DNA from: Eumeta japonica
Taxonomy: Eukaryota > Arthropoda > Insecta > Lepidoptera > Psychidae
Direction: 5' to 3'
NCBI GenBank assembly: GCA_005406025.1
Contig: BGZK01000156.1
Span: 372,001 to 436,000 of the forward strand
Length of the DNA: 64,000 nucleotides
Made by a program: the position numbers and the translations under genes. The notes under the pieces are model-generated. The model worked only from the letters and a program-made list of their open reading frames with translations. It did not search any database and was not told the DNA's origin. Positions 1 through 11,479 of the stretch are shown one piece after another; within the stretch, counting starts at the first letter, position 1, and every line of letters begins with the position of its first letter.

Positions 1-272
1 TTATTTTTACTTTTTTTATCCGCAATAATTTCTGTTCTAATTTAAAAATAGCCAAGGTATTTGTTTTGATTTAATATTTATCTTTATTTTAATTTTCAGA
101 TGTTATATTTTGTTTAAAGGATGGGTTTTGAAAATTATAAAAATAGTCACTGAATCAAGACAAACGAAATAATTTGTTTTCACTATTTTTAGAATAAAAG
201 TGTAATGATCATTATTATTATTATAAATAAAATGCCTAATATAATCTAAAAATATTATTTTTATAAAAAACA

Positions 273-459
273 CATGCATGGTATTTTGGTCCTTTATCGC
301 TAAAGGAACGCAAGAATTACGGCCGAGTGGGTGTTCTTCATTGATCAAGACGAGAATGCTTGCAAGCTTTGCTGCAAATTGTCTAGATATGTCAAGCATT
401 TCTCTCGTCTGCCCAAGATTGTAGAACTGACTGAACAGACTGGCAATTTGTTGAAGGTC
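273..459 (-). CDS. candidate coding exon of an unidentified gene
   Basis: On the minus strand an open frame runs from about 459 downward and reads DLQQIASLFSQFYNLGQ, then TREMLDISRQF and LINEEHPLGRN. Its amino-acid and base composition is coding-like, in contrast to the AT-rich DNA around it. A possible acceptor (AAATAG) ends at 460, directly before GACCTTCAA, and leaves the frame in phase 0. The downstream boundary is unclear: candidate GT donors near 273 are weak, and the frame stays open into AT-rich sequence to 103. I do not recognise the protein; it looks helical and soluble. It could be an internal exon of a gene extending past the left window edge, or a fragment of an old element. Confidence 0.3.
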
Positions 460-1160
460 CTATTTAAATTTTACAAACAACACTGAGAAAGAATTGCTTT
501 AACTGGTAATTTTACAACATAGTACGTCTGTAAATTCTAGAGAGAAAAAATACCTTTGTATATAAAATAATTTCTAGGCTCGGACAACAAAATATCTGGC
601 TATGAAGATTGAAGAGTATCGAATTTTAATGAACTTCAAGGCGACGTTTCAAATCAACATATTAAATAATAAATACCTTTCTTCTCTTTTCCTCTGAAGT
701 CCTTGATAATTTCCAATTTAGTTTCATGGAAAATCTGATAAACTATTTATTATTTTTATCTATTATCTTTGAAAAAAACAATTCTAATAAATTACCGCTT
801 TCTGTCAGTCGGTATCATTCCAGATCAAAGAGCTGGGTATCTCAAGGCCTTGTGAAGGTAGCGTTTTGACGAGCAAATGCTTACGTTTGATTTGAATTAA
901 AATAAATAAATTGTCTATAGTCAAGGATCGAATACGTCACTTATTTATTCAAAAGTAAGAGTACTCACACACCGCCGTAGGAACGATCTAGGGCGCACGG
1001 CGGCCACGGCAATATCGGAATTGTCTTTACACACATGCCTGCTATTCGGATACAAGTTGAGCTAAAAATACGCGTTGAGAATGCGCCAAATATTATAGAA
1101 AAATCAAAAGGTCGGTATAGCCTTTGGCTCTTTCTGTGGTGCTACCATAAAAAAAAGCAA
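460..1160. other. non-coding, nothing recognised
   Basis: AT-rich DNA with a short GC-richer patch at about 970-1020. No open frame with coding character, RNA gene or element end could be supported. Confidence 0.5.
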
Positions 1161-1161
1161 A

Positions 1162-1490
1162 ATGAAATATTGGATAAAGAATTGGCTACAGAGAAGAAGT
1201 GAGTTGTGTTGCACGGATATTATGAAAGAATTCGAAGTAGATGACCTTAAAAACCTTTTACGAATGGATAGTGCTTCTTTTGAAGAGCTCCTTGCAATGG
1301 TGACACCATTTATAGAAAAAAAAGTACATTAATGCGGAATTCCATAAGTGCTAAAGTATTATTAATTGCTACACTGCGGTTTTTGGTTAGCGGACAAAGT
1401 CACGAGGTTTTAAAATTTAGTTGCATCATATCGCCACAATTGATGTCCACAATGATTCCTAAAACATATTGGGCGATATACAAATGTCTC
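1162..1490 (+). pseudogene. PIF/Harbinger transposase N-terminal fragment, frameshifted
   Basis: The first frame begins with ATG at 1162 and reads KYWIKNWLQRRSE, then LKNLLRMDSASFEELLAMV and TPFIEKKVH, ending at TAA 1330-1332. The reading then continues one frame back from 1332 as MRNSISAKVLLIATLRFL, VSGQSHEVLKFSCIIS and IPKTYWAIYKCL. This order (LRMD..SFEELL, then R..IS..+.L..TLRFL..G.S...L.F...IS, then IP....AIY) is the N-terminal part of PIF/Harbinger (HARBI1-like) transposases, upstream of the DDE catalytic core. The DDE core is missing and the frame is broken, so it is inactive. It is probably the transposase end of an old Harbinger insertion whose second protein is hinted at near 1740-2150. 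Confidence 0.75.
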
Positions 1491-1739
1491 TTGGGCGATG
1501 TAAAAATTCTTTATCAAAAAACAATCCCTATAAGGAATATAAGTTTGTTTTATTATAACAATTATACAAGTTTATAAATACTCAAATATTTTTGTATAAT
1601 TGTTTAATTACACACATAAGTTTGTATCTGTGATATTTTTTTTTTGCCTTCAAGTTTATTTGCGTTTAAACAGCAGGAAATCTTTCAATTGGCCAAGACT
1701 TTCTTCTACAACGATTGGAGTGGCAAATATTGTCTCGAA

Positions 1740-2150
1740 AGGGCGAGAGGGCGCGAGAGAAATTATGATATTCACCATTCCCTTTTTTTGCGGGTAGCTT
1801 TGATGTTGTAGGGATGGCGTAAAAGTAGGTACTGGTGCGTAGGCTTGATATTGTGGGGATGGCGTAGAGGTAGGTATAGGTGTGCAGGCTTGGTGTTGTG
1901 GTGATGGTGTAGGAAAAGATGTCTAAGCCTGATGTTATGGAGATGGTGTAGTAACAGGTGTACTTGTAGAAGAGTTATCTGAAAAAAAAAACTATATCGA
2001 TGATGTTGAAAACTGTTCGGGAGAGGTATTGTGAATTGTAACACTGTCTCTCGGAATTGTATACTGCCTACCTTTCGTTGCTTTCGTCGTCGCTTTGTCT
2101 GATCTGCTAGGAACTCTTCTGTCCTTACGAGTTTACCTGGGTGGAACACT
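1740..2150 (-). pseudogene. proline-rich repeat fragment, perhaps the second Harbinger protein
   Basis: The plus strand here carries three to four diverged copies of a ~45-bp unit (GATGTTGTGGGGATGGCGTA and similar) between about 1800 and 1960. In one minus-strand frame these read as repeats such as TPSPQYQAYAPVPTFTPS, i.e. a Pro/Ser/Thr/Gln-rich linker. In-frame stops and a short gap show decay. Harbinger elements commonly encode a DNA-binding companion with low-complexity linkers, and a Harbinger transposase fragment lies 250 bp away, so this is probably its remnant. The link is inferred from position and composition; no SANT/MADF domain is visible. A simple minisatellite is the alternative. 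Confidence 0.35.
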
Positions 2151-2736
2151 TATACGCAACAAAGTCCATACATTAATATTCACACACGCATATGCGAATC
2201 GGAGGCGAGGCAGACACAATTTTGTCGAATAAATAGCTAAAAGTATCACATAGCGATGATGGAAGTAATTCTTTCTTCTCACAAGAAAGAAATCGAATGA
2301 TATCAATGGTTGCGTTTAAAAATCCCTTCTAGGGTTCTGATAGAAAAAGGCGGCGAATCTTCGGCGTACGCATAGGAAAAGGATAGAAGAAAAGGAAGTA
2401 GTACATGCCTATTTTAAAGTGGCGTGAACAAATTGAGATTTAGAATAGTTTTGTGCTTTAATTATAAATAGAATAGCTTATTGATCGTGTGTATTAATAG
2501 TTTAGATTGTGTCATACGAGAGTATTATTTTTGCAATGCACATGTGAATTGCATACTAAAATTGTACTTTGAGTAATGGGTCAATGAGAGGCCAGGATCC
2601 CGGGCGCTTTAAGGAACGGGGGCGAATCGGTGTACGAAGCGCGGGTGGCGCTTTCGTGGAAGAAATGCAAAAATATATAAGCACAGCCCCTCATATGTAA
2701 TGTATACAGTTCAAATGTGCAGGCAGATGCATCGTC

Positions 2737-2780
2737 TATAAAAAGCAGCCATGTTGGTGCATCCGTCTCACATTCAGTTC
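2737..2780 (+). promoter_or_regulatory. core promoter-like sequence: TATA box plus initiator
   Basis: TATAAAAA at 2737-2744 is followed 33-43 bp downstream by a cluster of initiator-like motifs (TCACATTC, TCAGTTCAGTC) at 2768-2782. The surrounding 2580-2900 is GC-richer than its neighbours. No host open frame follows; the stretch leads into retroposon-like sequence, so this may be an element's own promoter (an LTR or a LINE 5' end) rather than a gene promoter. Confidence 0.4.
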
Positions 2781-2884
2781 AGTCATTTGTCGTCCGGTTC
2801 CCGTTCCTCTCGGTCACGCTCTAGCGTTCAGTAAATGTGTAGCGGTGTTCTGTGTCGGTGTGTTTTGTGTGTGCAGGTGCTGCT

Positions 2885-3335
2885 ATGTCTATTACATCGA
2901 GCCATCGGTGAAATCGCGTTACTCGCAAAAAAATTCAACGCCGCCGCGAATCTCGTGAAAAAATCATTGTTTTAGCCGAACACGCCTCGCTCGTGGAGGC
3001 GATTAAAAATAATAAAATTTAATCCGTCCAAATAAAATAATAAAATAAAATCCATCTAGTTATCCCATACCGAGTAGGAAAATGATGTGAAATGAGAATG
3101 TGACGAGAAATCCCCAAACTTTGCACATTGCACCCGAGTGCACTGTTTGCTTGTTTTCGCTTTGACGCCCGATGGTTTCATAGGTGATAACTTTAACAAT
3201 AGCCACCCAGAGGGAGTGGTTTTAGTGGATAAAAATCCCACATAACCCGGTCTATAGGTAGCGTGGCCGGGTATCTTTCATCCGTGAAGATTTCTACTTC
3301 CTGCTCATCAAACCAAAAAAAAAATTAATTTGCCA
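2885..3335 (+). mobile_element. retroposon-like 3' end with A-tract
   Basis: After the promoter-like motifs the strand continues through an A-rich AATAAAATAATAAAATAAAA stretch (about 3031-3050) and a GC-richer segment, and ends in a run of A at about 3316-3325. One plus frame reads NSHPEGVVLVDKNPT, then stop, followed by CCCGGTCTATAGG and CCGGGTATC sequence. Such a short C-terminus plus GC-rich tail plus poly(A) is typical of lepidopteran non-LTR retrotransposon 3' ends. The family cannot be named and there is no intact reverse transcriptase. Target-site duplications were not identified. Confidence 0.4.
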
Positions 3336-3450
3336 TTCATCCCCCCCCACCTTCCCCGGCCCCACCGTCAATGTTTTGAACTCGCACAATCTATAGACGT
3401 ATCGTTACCGCATTCATAAGAAACTCTCGTCGTAAGAATCAAATTCACAA

Positions 3451-3720
3451 TTGTCTGATGATTATATAATTTTTATTTGCATCTTATATACCTTAGAAGC
3501 AAACTTCGACAATATTAATTGGGAGCGAGCAAAGTGTTTAATAAAGGTCGTTAAAACAAACGATACTTCTCGAAAGCGGGTTCGTCTCGTCGCTTCCTTA
3601 AATACACAGAATTATAGGGTCTCTAGTAACAGGCTAATTAAGGCCGATGAGCCGCGGTATCCAGGTGCTCACAATTCCGAGGTGAAGTTTCAGCATATGA
3701 AGCGAGATAATTGTTTATAA
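3451..3720 (+). other. 89-codon open frame of uncertain origin
   Basis: An open frame reads NINWERAKCLIKVVKT, then SRKRVRLVASLNTQNYRVSSN and KADEPRYPG. The pattern (W..AK.L.KV......KR.R....L..)) faintly resembles the tail of Penelope-type GIY-YIG proteins, but no catalytic residues are present. It could be a short element remnant or chance. I would not call it a gene. Confidence 0.2.
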
Positions 3721-4115
3721 TATAGGTTATTTCTCTTGAAGAAATAATAAACGATATTTCTTATCTTATAGTTCTCTATGAAGCAAGTGTTCCGTTTCGA
3801 CCATGAGATACTCTTTTGGCTTTCAATTTCAGTCAAAATTTTGCTGGTACTTATAGACCAGTAAGTATTCAGTGCATTAGTGTGGACACATTAAACCAAA
3901 TTGGTAACCATAAACGTTTTCGTCATTTAAAATTGAAATACCATAGGCTATAGTGTAACTTTATACCTCTGAACATCGAACATTGCTTCTACTTGCTGAC
4001 TTTTAATACTAATTTCTCTCATAAACCGATTCAATCAACAAACTTTTAAAGTAAGGTTAGTACAAAATTTCTTTCATTAAGTTACCACACATTTAAGCGA
4101 TTTTCATGAAGCAAA

Positions 4116-4300
4116 ATGATAGTCTTGACATCTCATGTTAAACATAAACAAATCAAAATAAATAACCTAAAACTACCTACAAACGATTCCGCGTCGATTG
4201 GCCAAAGTCTCATACCGATACATTCAGTAGTCTTTAATCGATTCTCGGACAAAGAAATAATCGTTTTTATTTTATATACGCAGATTAAGCTATTAGATAG
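4116..4300 (+). repeat. dispersed repeat, LINE 3'-tail type (copy 1)
   Basis: The segment shares blocks in order with 32140-32290: CCTAAAACTACCTACAAACG against CTTAAAACCATCTACAAATC, then ATTCCGCGTCGATTGG against ATTCCGCATCGAATGG, then ACATTCAGTAGTCTTTA against ACGTTCAGTAGTTTTTA. Blocks of this kind are typical of the 3' end of RTE-like or SINE-like insect repeats. The open frames here are shadows of the repeat. Confidence 0.55.
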
Positions 4301-4849
4301 AAATGCATTGCTTGCCATTGAATAGCATTCCTGATCTAAAATCTCGTTGATATCATGTTAATTTCGCAGAGTCCGGCGGATACCTTAGACACGAGAGCTT
4401 TCGAGGGATTTAATTAATCAACGCTAAGTAAGGTTGTGGAAACATGATCAAATTTGCACTCCTGCCCCTGGTCTATTGTTATAGACATCCGTTATGGAAT
4501 TATTTTAATGGATTGTGACGCGCTTGAAGCTGTATTTAGATTATTATTAGAATTCGTTATATAAGTAGTTACATATTATATAAGACGATTATAATAAATT
4601 CATTATCGATTCATTTAAAAACGAAGTTCGATTACAAATCTCCCAATGTCGCTTTAATCTCAGCTTCGACATAGGTTTCGCTATCGGTCACAATGTCTCG
4701 CTTTAAATTCGCCTGTTCGATGTAAAATCTATTTAGAATTGTTAATGCTATTTAAGTTGGATAGCAGAAATATCCATTAATCCATTATTAAATGCATTTC
4801 ACAATAAATAAAATCTTTAAAACGGCAGGCCATCCCTGAAACTCCTTAG

Positions 4850-5601
4850 AGCACAAAATGTTAAAAATAGAAGAGCAGTCAGTTACTGGGCTCATCGCAA
4901 TCAAAAAATCGATCTTATTGCCTTCTCAAGCTCTCCGAGTTCAAAAATATAGTTCAAATACGTTTTGAAAGTTTGCAATTCAAAAAATTATATGTACTAA
5001 ATAAGCCGCTTTTTTTTTTATTTTTCGACTAATATAGCTTTGGAACAGGATGTTTGATTTTATTTTAATTTGTGACATCCGATGCAGCATTTTAAACGAA
5101 AACAGATGACTGAGTACCAAACATAAATCTATCAAGAGTTTCACGAGTTATAAAAAAAAAAACTTTTGTCAAATTTAAAATATATCTCTTGAAGGAAATC
5201 ATCAATCTTGGTGCAGTTTGCAACAATAGACGTTGTTTTATAAAGAGAGAAAGTAGATAGATTTTGGATCGGTAGAGCAGTTTATAAAATATCGTAAAAA
5301 AATACTTTTCAATAAAAATTCTCTAACAATAATTCTTGAACATATCTATTGATTTTTATGCAGTTTAAGGCAGTCGATGCTACTTTCGGGGAAAAGTGTT
5401 GATTATATTTTAGTATCAATCGATAGAGTAATCTAAAAGTTATTTCAAAAAAACGTTTTCTGAAAACTTTATTTTTAAGATTCCTCAAAATCTATTAGGC
5501 GAAATTAGTTCTACATTTCAGGAAGCCTAAGATGAGTGGACCCTTATCGAATGTTGTAAATTACGTTTCTATTGGTTAATGCGTCCAAAAGTTATGAGAG
5601 G

Positions 5602-5675
<74 letters not shown>

Positions 5676-5690
5676 TATAGACATCACTAG
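4850..5690 (-). repeat. composite repeat, ~155-bp units plus (TG)n, minus orientation
   Basis: Read on the minus strand this has the same order of parts as 10690-11460: a short head, a long (TG)n tract, ATAACTTTTGGACGC (matching ATAACTTCTTTTAAACGG), a spacer, then repeated units containing a CGATTG..GC.AACTG block followed by an AATC..T block. Two such unit cores lie about 145 bp apart near 5235 and 5377. Minus-strand sequence from 5440 down to 5340 also matches 30605-30735 closely. No protein is encoded. The element family is unnamed here. Confidence 0.6.
5605..5669. repeat. (AC)n microsatellite
   Basis: An uninterrupted run of about 32 AC dinucleotides. The equivalent position of the related repeat copy at 10690-11460 also has a shorter TG tract, so the microsatellite appears to be part of the dispersed element rather than independent. 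Confidence 0.95.
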
Positions 5691-5699
5691 CAAAATGGC

Positions 5700-7330
5700 C
5701 ACAATATAATTCCTGGGACCCTAAAACAGCGAGGTCGAGTGAAAACAGTAACTTTCCAATTTCGTGAAAATTTTTATACTTTCATAGCGAAAAATTATAA
5801 AAAAATGAACACGAAAGCTGTTAGAAAATTAAACAGTCTCGAGAGAATTAATTTAGGGCAGCGACCATTATGCTGATGCGAGGTGGGAGCACCGTGTGAG
5901 AATAAATATGAGCAACATCCTTAAGTTTAAATTCGGTATATCCCGATTAACTAGACCTACTACGTTTTCTTTATTTTTTAGGTAACTAACGTTGATATAT
6001 ATTTGTAAATATTTTATTATAATTCTTATAAAAAATATTTGGTACTTTTAGTGTATAAGACAGCGAAAATTGCCAAAGTTTCGACCGCGGAGTGAACACA
6101 AACAAACAAGATAAATTCTAAACGAAGCCTGATGAGAAACGATACCGTAATTGTATAATCGATAATCAAAGACTGCAATAACTTAAAGCTTTTAACATTT
6201 AGTTTTTCAAATAAATTAAGTTTAAACATTAATTCGACTCATACAATATCTTATTGTAAATATGTATAATATAATTTGTTTTGATAAATGCATCCGGCTT
6301 TAATTTTGTTTTTAAATATTTCTTCATACAATTTATTTAATATATTGTTACACACTATAATAAGAATAAATTATAATGTTAGAATCAATATGAAAAACAT
6401 TTATTCAGTTACCTTTACATAACAAATGTAATAAAGATAACGATAATAGAAACTAACAAATAAACAAATAATTCTCATTTAGCGTTGTTAAATTCAGTGT
6501 TTTTTTTATGTTAAAATCATTATATATAAACCTTTATATTCAAAAATCTAGAAAAATTGTAATGGAGCGACCAACATATTTAATGCAACAATTAGTATTC
6601 AATTAATCGACTATCGTGTGCATCGTACAGTGTACACAATCTATGCACTTTTATTTATTATTATATTATTTTATTTATTTATACAGTAGTGAAAATACCA
6701 CATCCAATAATAATTTTGTTAATCGAATCCCGGTTTCGTAGCTCACCTATACACGCAATAAATTTTTAGAAAATTTTCGGTCTTTTTGTTTCTGTTTGAG
6801 TATGTGCACGTGTGAATAATCTGGAAGAAAATGACTTTTTCACAAAACAAATAAACCTACAAAATCCGCCTTTAAAATCTGTTAAATATTTTTTTTTCCG
6901 TCGGTACCGTTTGTGGATTCCGTTATCGAAAAGTGTCTCTGTTTTTTTTATATATTCATATATCAATTTTGATATCAGGCTTTGACACACTTTTGACACA
7001 ATAATAATTCACATTTTGTGATTATTTTTGTACATGTAGAGGTACTTATTAACTTTTGTATTCATCACTTTTATTGGAATAGGTAATTTTATTTGTTTGC
7101 TTTGCTTTATCTGGCATATACTTCGAAAATAACTAATTATTTTAATAAGTTTTGGAGAAGAAGCTTATACAATTTTCTTGAGAAATTAAACTTTATAATT
7201 AATATAGTTTTTAGTCATGGCTTAAGGCAATTATTGTTTAATATGTATATAGTGAGTATAAACTACTAGATACTAAAATTATGTATATATATATATATAT
7301 ATGTATATTCCCCCGTAAGTTGGTTGGCTG
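5700..7330. other. AT-rich non-coding DNA
   Basis: Long AT-rich stretch with a (TA)n run at about 7282-7304. Open frames of 60-80 codons are present on both strands but have no coding character. Nothing recognised. Confidence 0.6.
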
Positions 7331-7344
7331 GGAGTGCATACTTC

Positions 7345-7465
7345 CAAATAAAAACAGAATCTGTCAAAATCAGTTATTCAATGACGGAATTCAAAGATAA
7401 AAATGTAACAAAAATACGGGTCGAATCGAAGACATCTTCCTTTTCTTGGGGTCGGATAACAAATC
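7345..7465 (+). repeat. fragment of a common lepidopteran dispersed repeat
   Basis: The blocks CAATGACGGAATTCAAAGAT, AAAAATACGGGTCGAATCGA and CATCTTCCTTTTCTTGGGGT follow one another. They resemble the tail of a widespread lepidopteran repeat that runs 'tgacggaatt ... gaattgag.acctcctcctttttt'. A related reverse-oriented end is at 34430-34490. The overlapping 89-codon frame is a shadow of this repeat. Confidence 0.4.
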
Positions 7466-7609
7466 GGCTGCTTTATCGACGTTCGGTGATCTATCGATTG
7501 TGGTCTATTCTCACGGTTACGTTCGTCTTAATCCAGGAGGAATCGGTGCATGAGTACCGAAAATTATTCCACCTCAATTTTTTTTTTATGTGATTCTCTT
7601 CAAATTACC

Positions 7610-8100
7610 CTACTTATGAAATAAATGTACGTTGCCATGGGGCAACCCCGTGCCATATTGTTTAAACCGAAATTGTTTAAACAATGTCAAGGAATTGTTA
7701 TTTTTCAACCGGACAATTTTTTTTGCATTCTTTGTTAAAATACAATTAAAAAAGATCCTATGACTTTTGACGATAAAGTAAATATTTTTCGAGATATGAA
7801 TTTTTAAAAGTTCGAAAAATCTTAAATTTGGGTACTTTTGACCCATGAAAAATATATTAAAAAGAAAAATAAAATATAAATAATACATATTTTTTAATTC
7901 TTTATACAATTTAAAAATATCTGTAATTACGATTTCAAGAAATTTAATTGTTTATAACTGTTTTTTAATCGTTAATTCCGCGTGTTCGATAGTTTTCTCC
8001 GCTTATCTATAAGTATAGCCGTCTGTCTCTCACTCATACGCTGCTTCGGCCTCTCAGTGTCATTATTTATTATTTATCTTTTAAACTATAAATTTTATCA
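7610..8100. other. AT-rich non-coding DNA
   Basis: Includes a 99-codon minus-strand frame (7909-7610) that is rich in Phe, Ile and Lys, as expected from AT-rich random sequence. No family resemblance. Confidence 0.5.
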
Positions 8101-8116
8101 GAATTTTTAAAGAGAG

Positions 8117-8364
8117 CAACGTTATCAATAACGAAATTGTCTACAATTTGTTCTTAACAAATCCCTAATAATGTTCAATTACCATTATATTGTTGTCAAA
8201 AAAGCATAAATTAATATGATAATAACAAAAAAGTAATATAAAGCCATAAAAAAGTAATTTTAATTAAATGTTCCGCTTCATCCTTAAATAACTTTTGTAA
8301 ATCTGATTTTAGAAAAAAAATTGTTAAGAACAAATTGTAGACGATTTCATTATTGATAACATTG
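8117..8364. repeat. long inverted repeat, 44-bp arms, ~160-bp spacer
   Basis: Positions 8117-8160 and 8321-8364 are reverse complements at 41 of 44 positions. The arms share the block CTACAATTTGTTCTTAACAA exactly. The spacer is AT-rich and non-coding. Size and layout fit a miniature inverted-repeat element or a foldback element. No target-site duplication was made out. Confidence 0.7.
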
Positions 8365-8429
8365 TTTAAAGGAACCATGTTTTGCACACGGCCAATTATA
8401 CGTCGCACGCTCACGAGTAGGATCACCTC

Positions 8430-10690
8430 GAAATTTGTTCATTTGCAGTCTAGACAATAAAACTATAAATGTAGTCTATAAGCAAGTATTGTAAAAAGAA
8501 ATGAAAAAAAAAGGAACCTAAATAAAAAGTGTAAATGTATAATACTATATGTAATATGTATATATCTTTCTAATATATAATAATATGTAAATAATGGTGT
8601 AAATAAAACATAAATTTTTAATTTACTAAGGTGTTCCTTATTTTAACTTATAATTATTTCAATTTATTAATTAGTTAAATAATTTGATATACTCTATATA
8701 CACCGTATGTTTAATGGTCAAATAAGTCTCTCAATATCTAAGATAGAAATCTATAATATCTACGTTAAAAAATGGATCGTTAAATATTTTTTATACTACT
8801 AAATATGCGATGTATTTTAACGCGACCAACGCCAAGTTTCGCTGCTAGTATTAATATATTTTCCCACCTGTAAAATTTATTGAGACGGTTTTGAAATAAC
8901 ATTCTCCAAAATTGGATCTCATGGATGACACAATAAAAACCCAACTCCTAGGTAGGTAAAATCTATTCTTAAAAAGATATAGAGTTTAAGCAAATATCAA
9001 AATTGTAATTTACTATTTACACTACATAATTTACACTACATAATACAATAATTTTAATTTTTCTTTCATTTATACGTAAGATAAACAAATTTACATTTGC
9101 ATTTACATGTTTAAATACGGAGTTGAAAATTTTTTATAAGTGCTTTGATAAATAAACGTACTAATATGTAGAGATTTTATTACAAAAATAAAAAGAAACT
9201 GTGACTATGCTTGACAACAAGAGTCTATTTCATTCAATGCACTTGGGATTGAAGTGTCCATGGGCAGCGGTAATCACCTCTCTATGATCGCTCCAATGCT
9301 CATTTGCTCGACGATAAAAAAATTACGTATTTGTAATGTTAAAAAAGTCGTTTTTGGCAGATTTAAAATTATTTATACAAAATCAAGAATTTATCTGATA
9401 TGTGCTATTTTCCTTGTCATTAAATATATAACAAACGTAACTTCAAATTTTGAGACACATTTTTTAAAATACAAAAAGAAATAAACACTACACTACTAAT
9501 AAATTATATATATGAATTAACAATGTAAAATATTAGTCTTCAGAAGTTTCTTTTACATATGTAAATGTATTAATTAGGTCGAGGCTTTTTTGTATTTTAT
9601 TTACAGATTCAAGATAATTTTCATGACATTTTTTTACATTTAATTATAATTCCTTCTTATCACTGTAGAAGTTATGTGAATATTTATATAGATTATTCAA
9701 AGTGTACGCATCAAACATGGCTGTATTTAGTAGCGATCCAAGAGTTCTCTAAGAGATTTATCGCGTTTCCGCATCTGTTGGGAAACTAAAAGTCGTAACT
9801 TTATTAAATGAGTAAAAATTTATAAGCAAGGATTGTCTTATTTCAGTATGAGGAATAGTAAAAATAGATAATATGGTAGCATCAAAAATTTAAATAATAT
9901 CGTAATTACACAGAGAAACATAAAAAAATTAATACCAATGAGTTATAAGCTATCGACCTTTTATGACACATCACTAACATTGGCAACATTCAATATCTAT
10001 CAAGAGAAGCTGTTATACGATTTTCAAAGCTTATTTTGTGAAATTAAATATGATGGGTTTTTTTTTTTTTTATAGTTCGTACAAAATTTAAAGGCACAAT
10101 TAACCATTTTCATAAGGGATACTGAGCGAACAATACTCAGCAAGGGCAGTTCACGACTGACTGTTGAGTTTTGGCGTTTGTGCGCTTGAGTGTTAAAATT
10201 GTATCCTGTTCGATAGCTCCGCACTAGCTTTTACGCTTCGTCTTGTTATCAACTGGCGCCATCCTATCTTCATGGACGGATATCACTGAAGCAAGAGGTA
10301 TATGCAAACATCATAACACGTGAGCATCTGTGGTCTGTGTCTACCCTTCTGGGAAATAAGTCAGAGTTTGTAATAATAAAAATGTATGCATATTTTTAAA
10401 TAAAGCAGTCTCAAATGCTACGCATTGTGAGTTATGCAATAAATAGCAACTCTCTTTCTTCTCCTCTTATTTTATAATATATTTGTTAGTTAACTCGTTC
10501 GTATCTTCTTTTTAATATATATGTATTTTAGTTGGTAATTTAGCTCCTATTTTTTTTTTAGTTTTTGATAGAATTAAGCTGCTTGATATAGATAACCTAA
10601 TTTTATCGTAGTATGATTTTATGCCTTTATTTTTTTAAGTGTTTATGTTATTTAAATTTTTTAATTAGAACTTCAACAAAGTGTTGCTTT
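8430..10690. other. AT-rich non-coding DNA
   Basis: Only short frames of AT-rich composition were found, including 9254-9484 (+) and 10024-10224 (-), neither convincing. Nothing recognised. Confidence 0.55.
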
Positions 10691-11460
10691 TTAACTTCCC
10701 GCTAAGAAAATTGAAAATTTTCTAAAATTTTCGGGAAGTTATTGGTTTCACCCCATTTTGCAAAAATCGAGTTCTCATCAGATCTCGACGTTCTGAGGGT
10801 CTAGGAAGCTTTCCTGATCATCCCTGAGATGATGTCCGTATATCTGTGTGGATGTGTGTGTTTGTGTGTGTGTACTTATAACTTCTTTTAAACGGCTTGA
10901 CCGAATCGAGCCCACTAAACGGCGTTCCAAATAATTTCACCAAACTTAAATTTCCTAAAAGTTTGGGTCGATTTGGACCAGTGGATTTTGAGAAATTTTC
11001 AAAAAACTAAGAAAAATAAATTTTTTAAAGTGGTTTTTTCAAAATATCTTTAAAATAGCTTGACCGATCAATTCTAAAATCTAATCAGCTCTTAACCTAT
11101 TAAAAACACGTCGATTGTTGCAAACTGGGTCAAAATCGGTTGATTGGTTTGTAAGAAATCATTGTCGAAAGAAATCGAAAAAAAAAACAGTTGTTTTTGG
11201 AATAACTACGAAACGGCTTGACCGATCGATTTCAAATTCTAACCACCTTTTGACCCTGTAAAAACACGTCGATTGCCGCAAACCGAGTCAAAATCGGTTG
11301 ATTCGTTTGCAAGAAATCATTGTCGAAAGAAATCGAAACAAACAAATTTTTTAGTAAAAAAACGTTTTTACTCAAAAATTCGCGTCAAATCCCATATATT
11401 TTCGAGTGTTTTGAACTCAAAAATAGCGGGAAGTTTCAGAGTTGGCCTACAGGGTTAATC
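10690..11460 (+). repeat. composite repeat with three ~155-160-bp tandem units
   Basis: The head (10690-10860) begins with CTTCCCGCTAAGAAAATTG and holds a TG-rich tract at 10850-10872. It is followed by units in which GCTTGACCGA occurs at about 10895, 11058 and 11216, a spacing of 163 and 158 bp. Each later unit repeats ACACGTCGATTG..GCAAAC, then GTCAAAATCGGTTGATT, then GTAAGAAATCATTGTCGAAA or CAAGAAATCATTGTCGAAA. Related arrays lie at 30590-31200 in the same orientation and at 4850-5690 and 20335-20660 in the opposite one. The 61- and 71-codon frames inside are shadows. Confidence 0.75.
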
Positions 11461-11479
11461 TATTTTTTCTTCTGTTGTG

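Noticed and set aside
7610..7909. 99-codon minus-strand frame
   Set aside because: Composition is dominated by Phe, Ile, Lys and Asn as expected from AT-rich DNA; no family resemblance.
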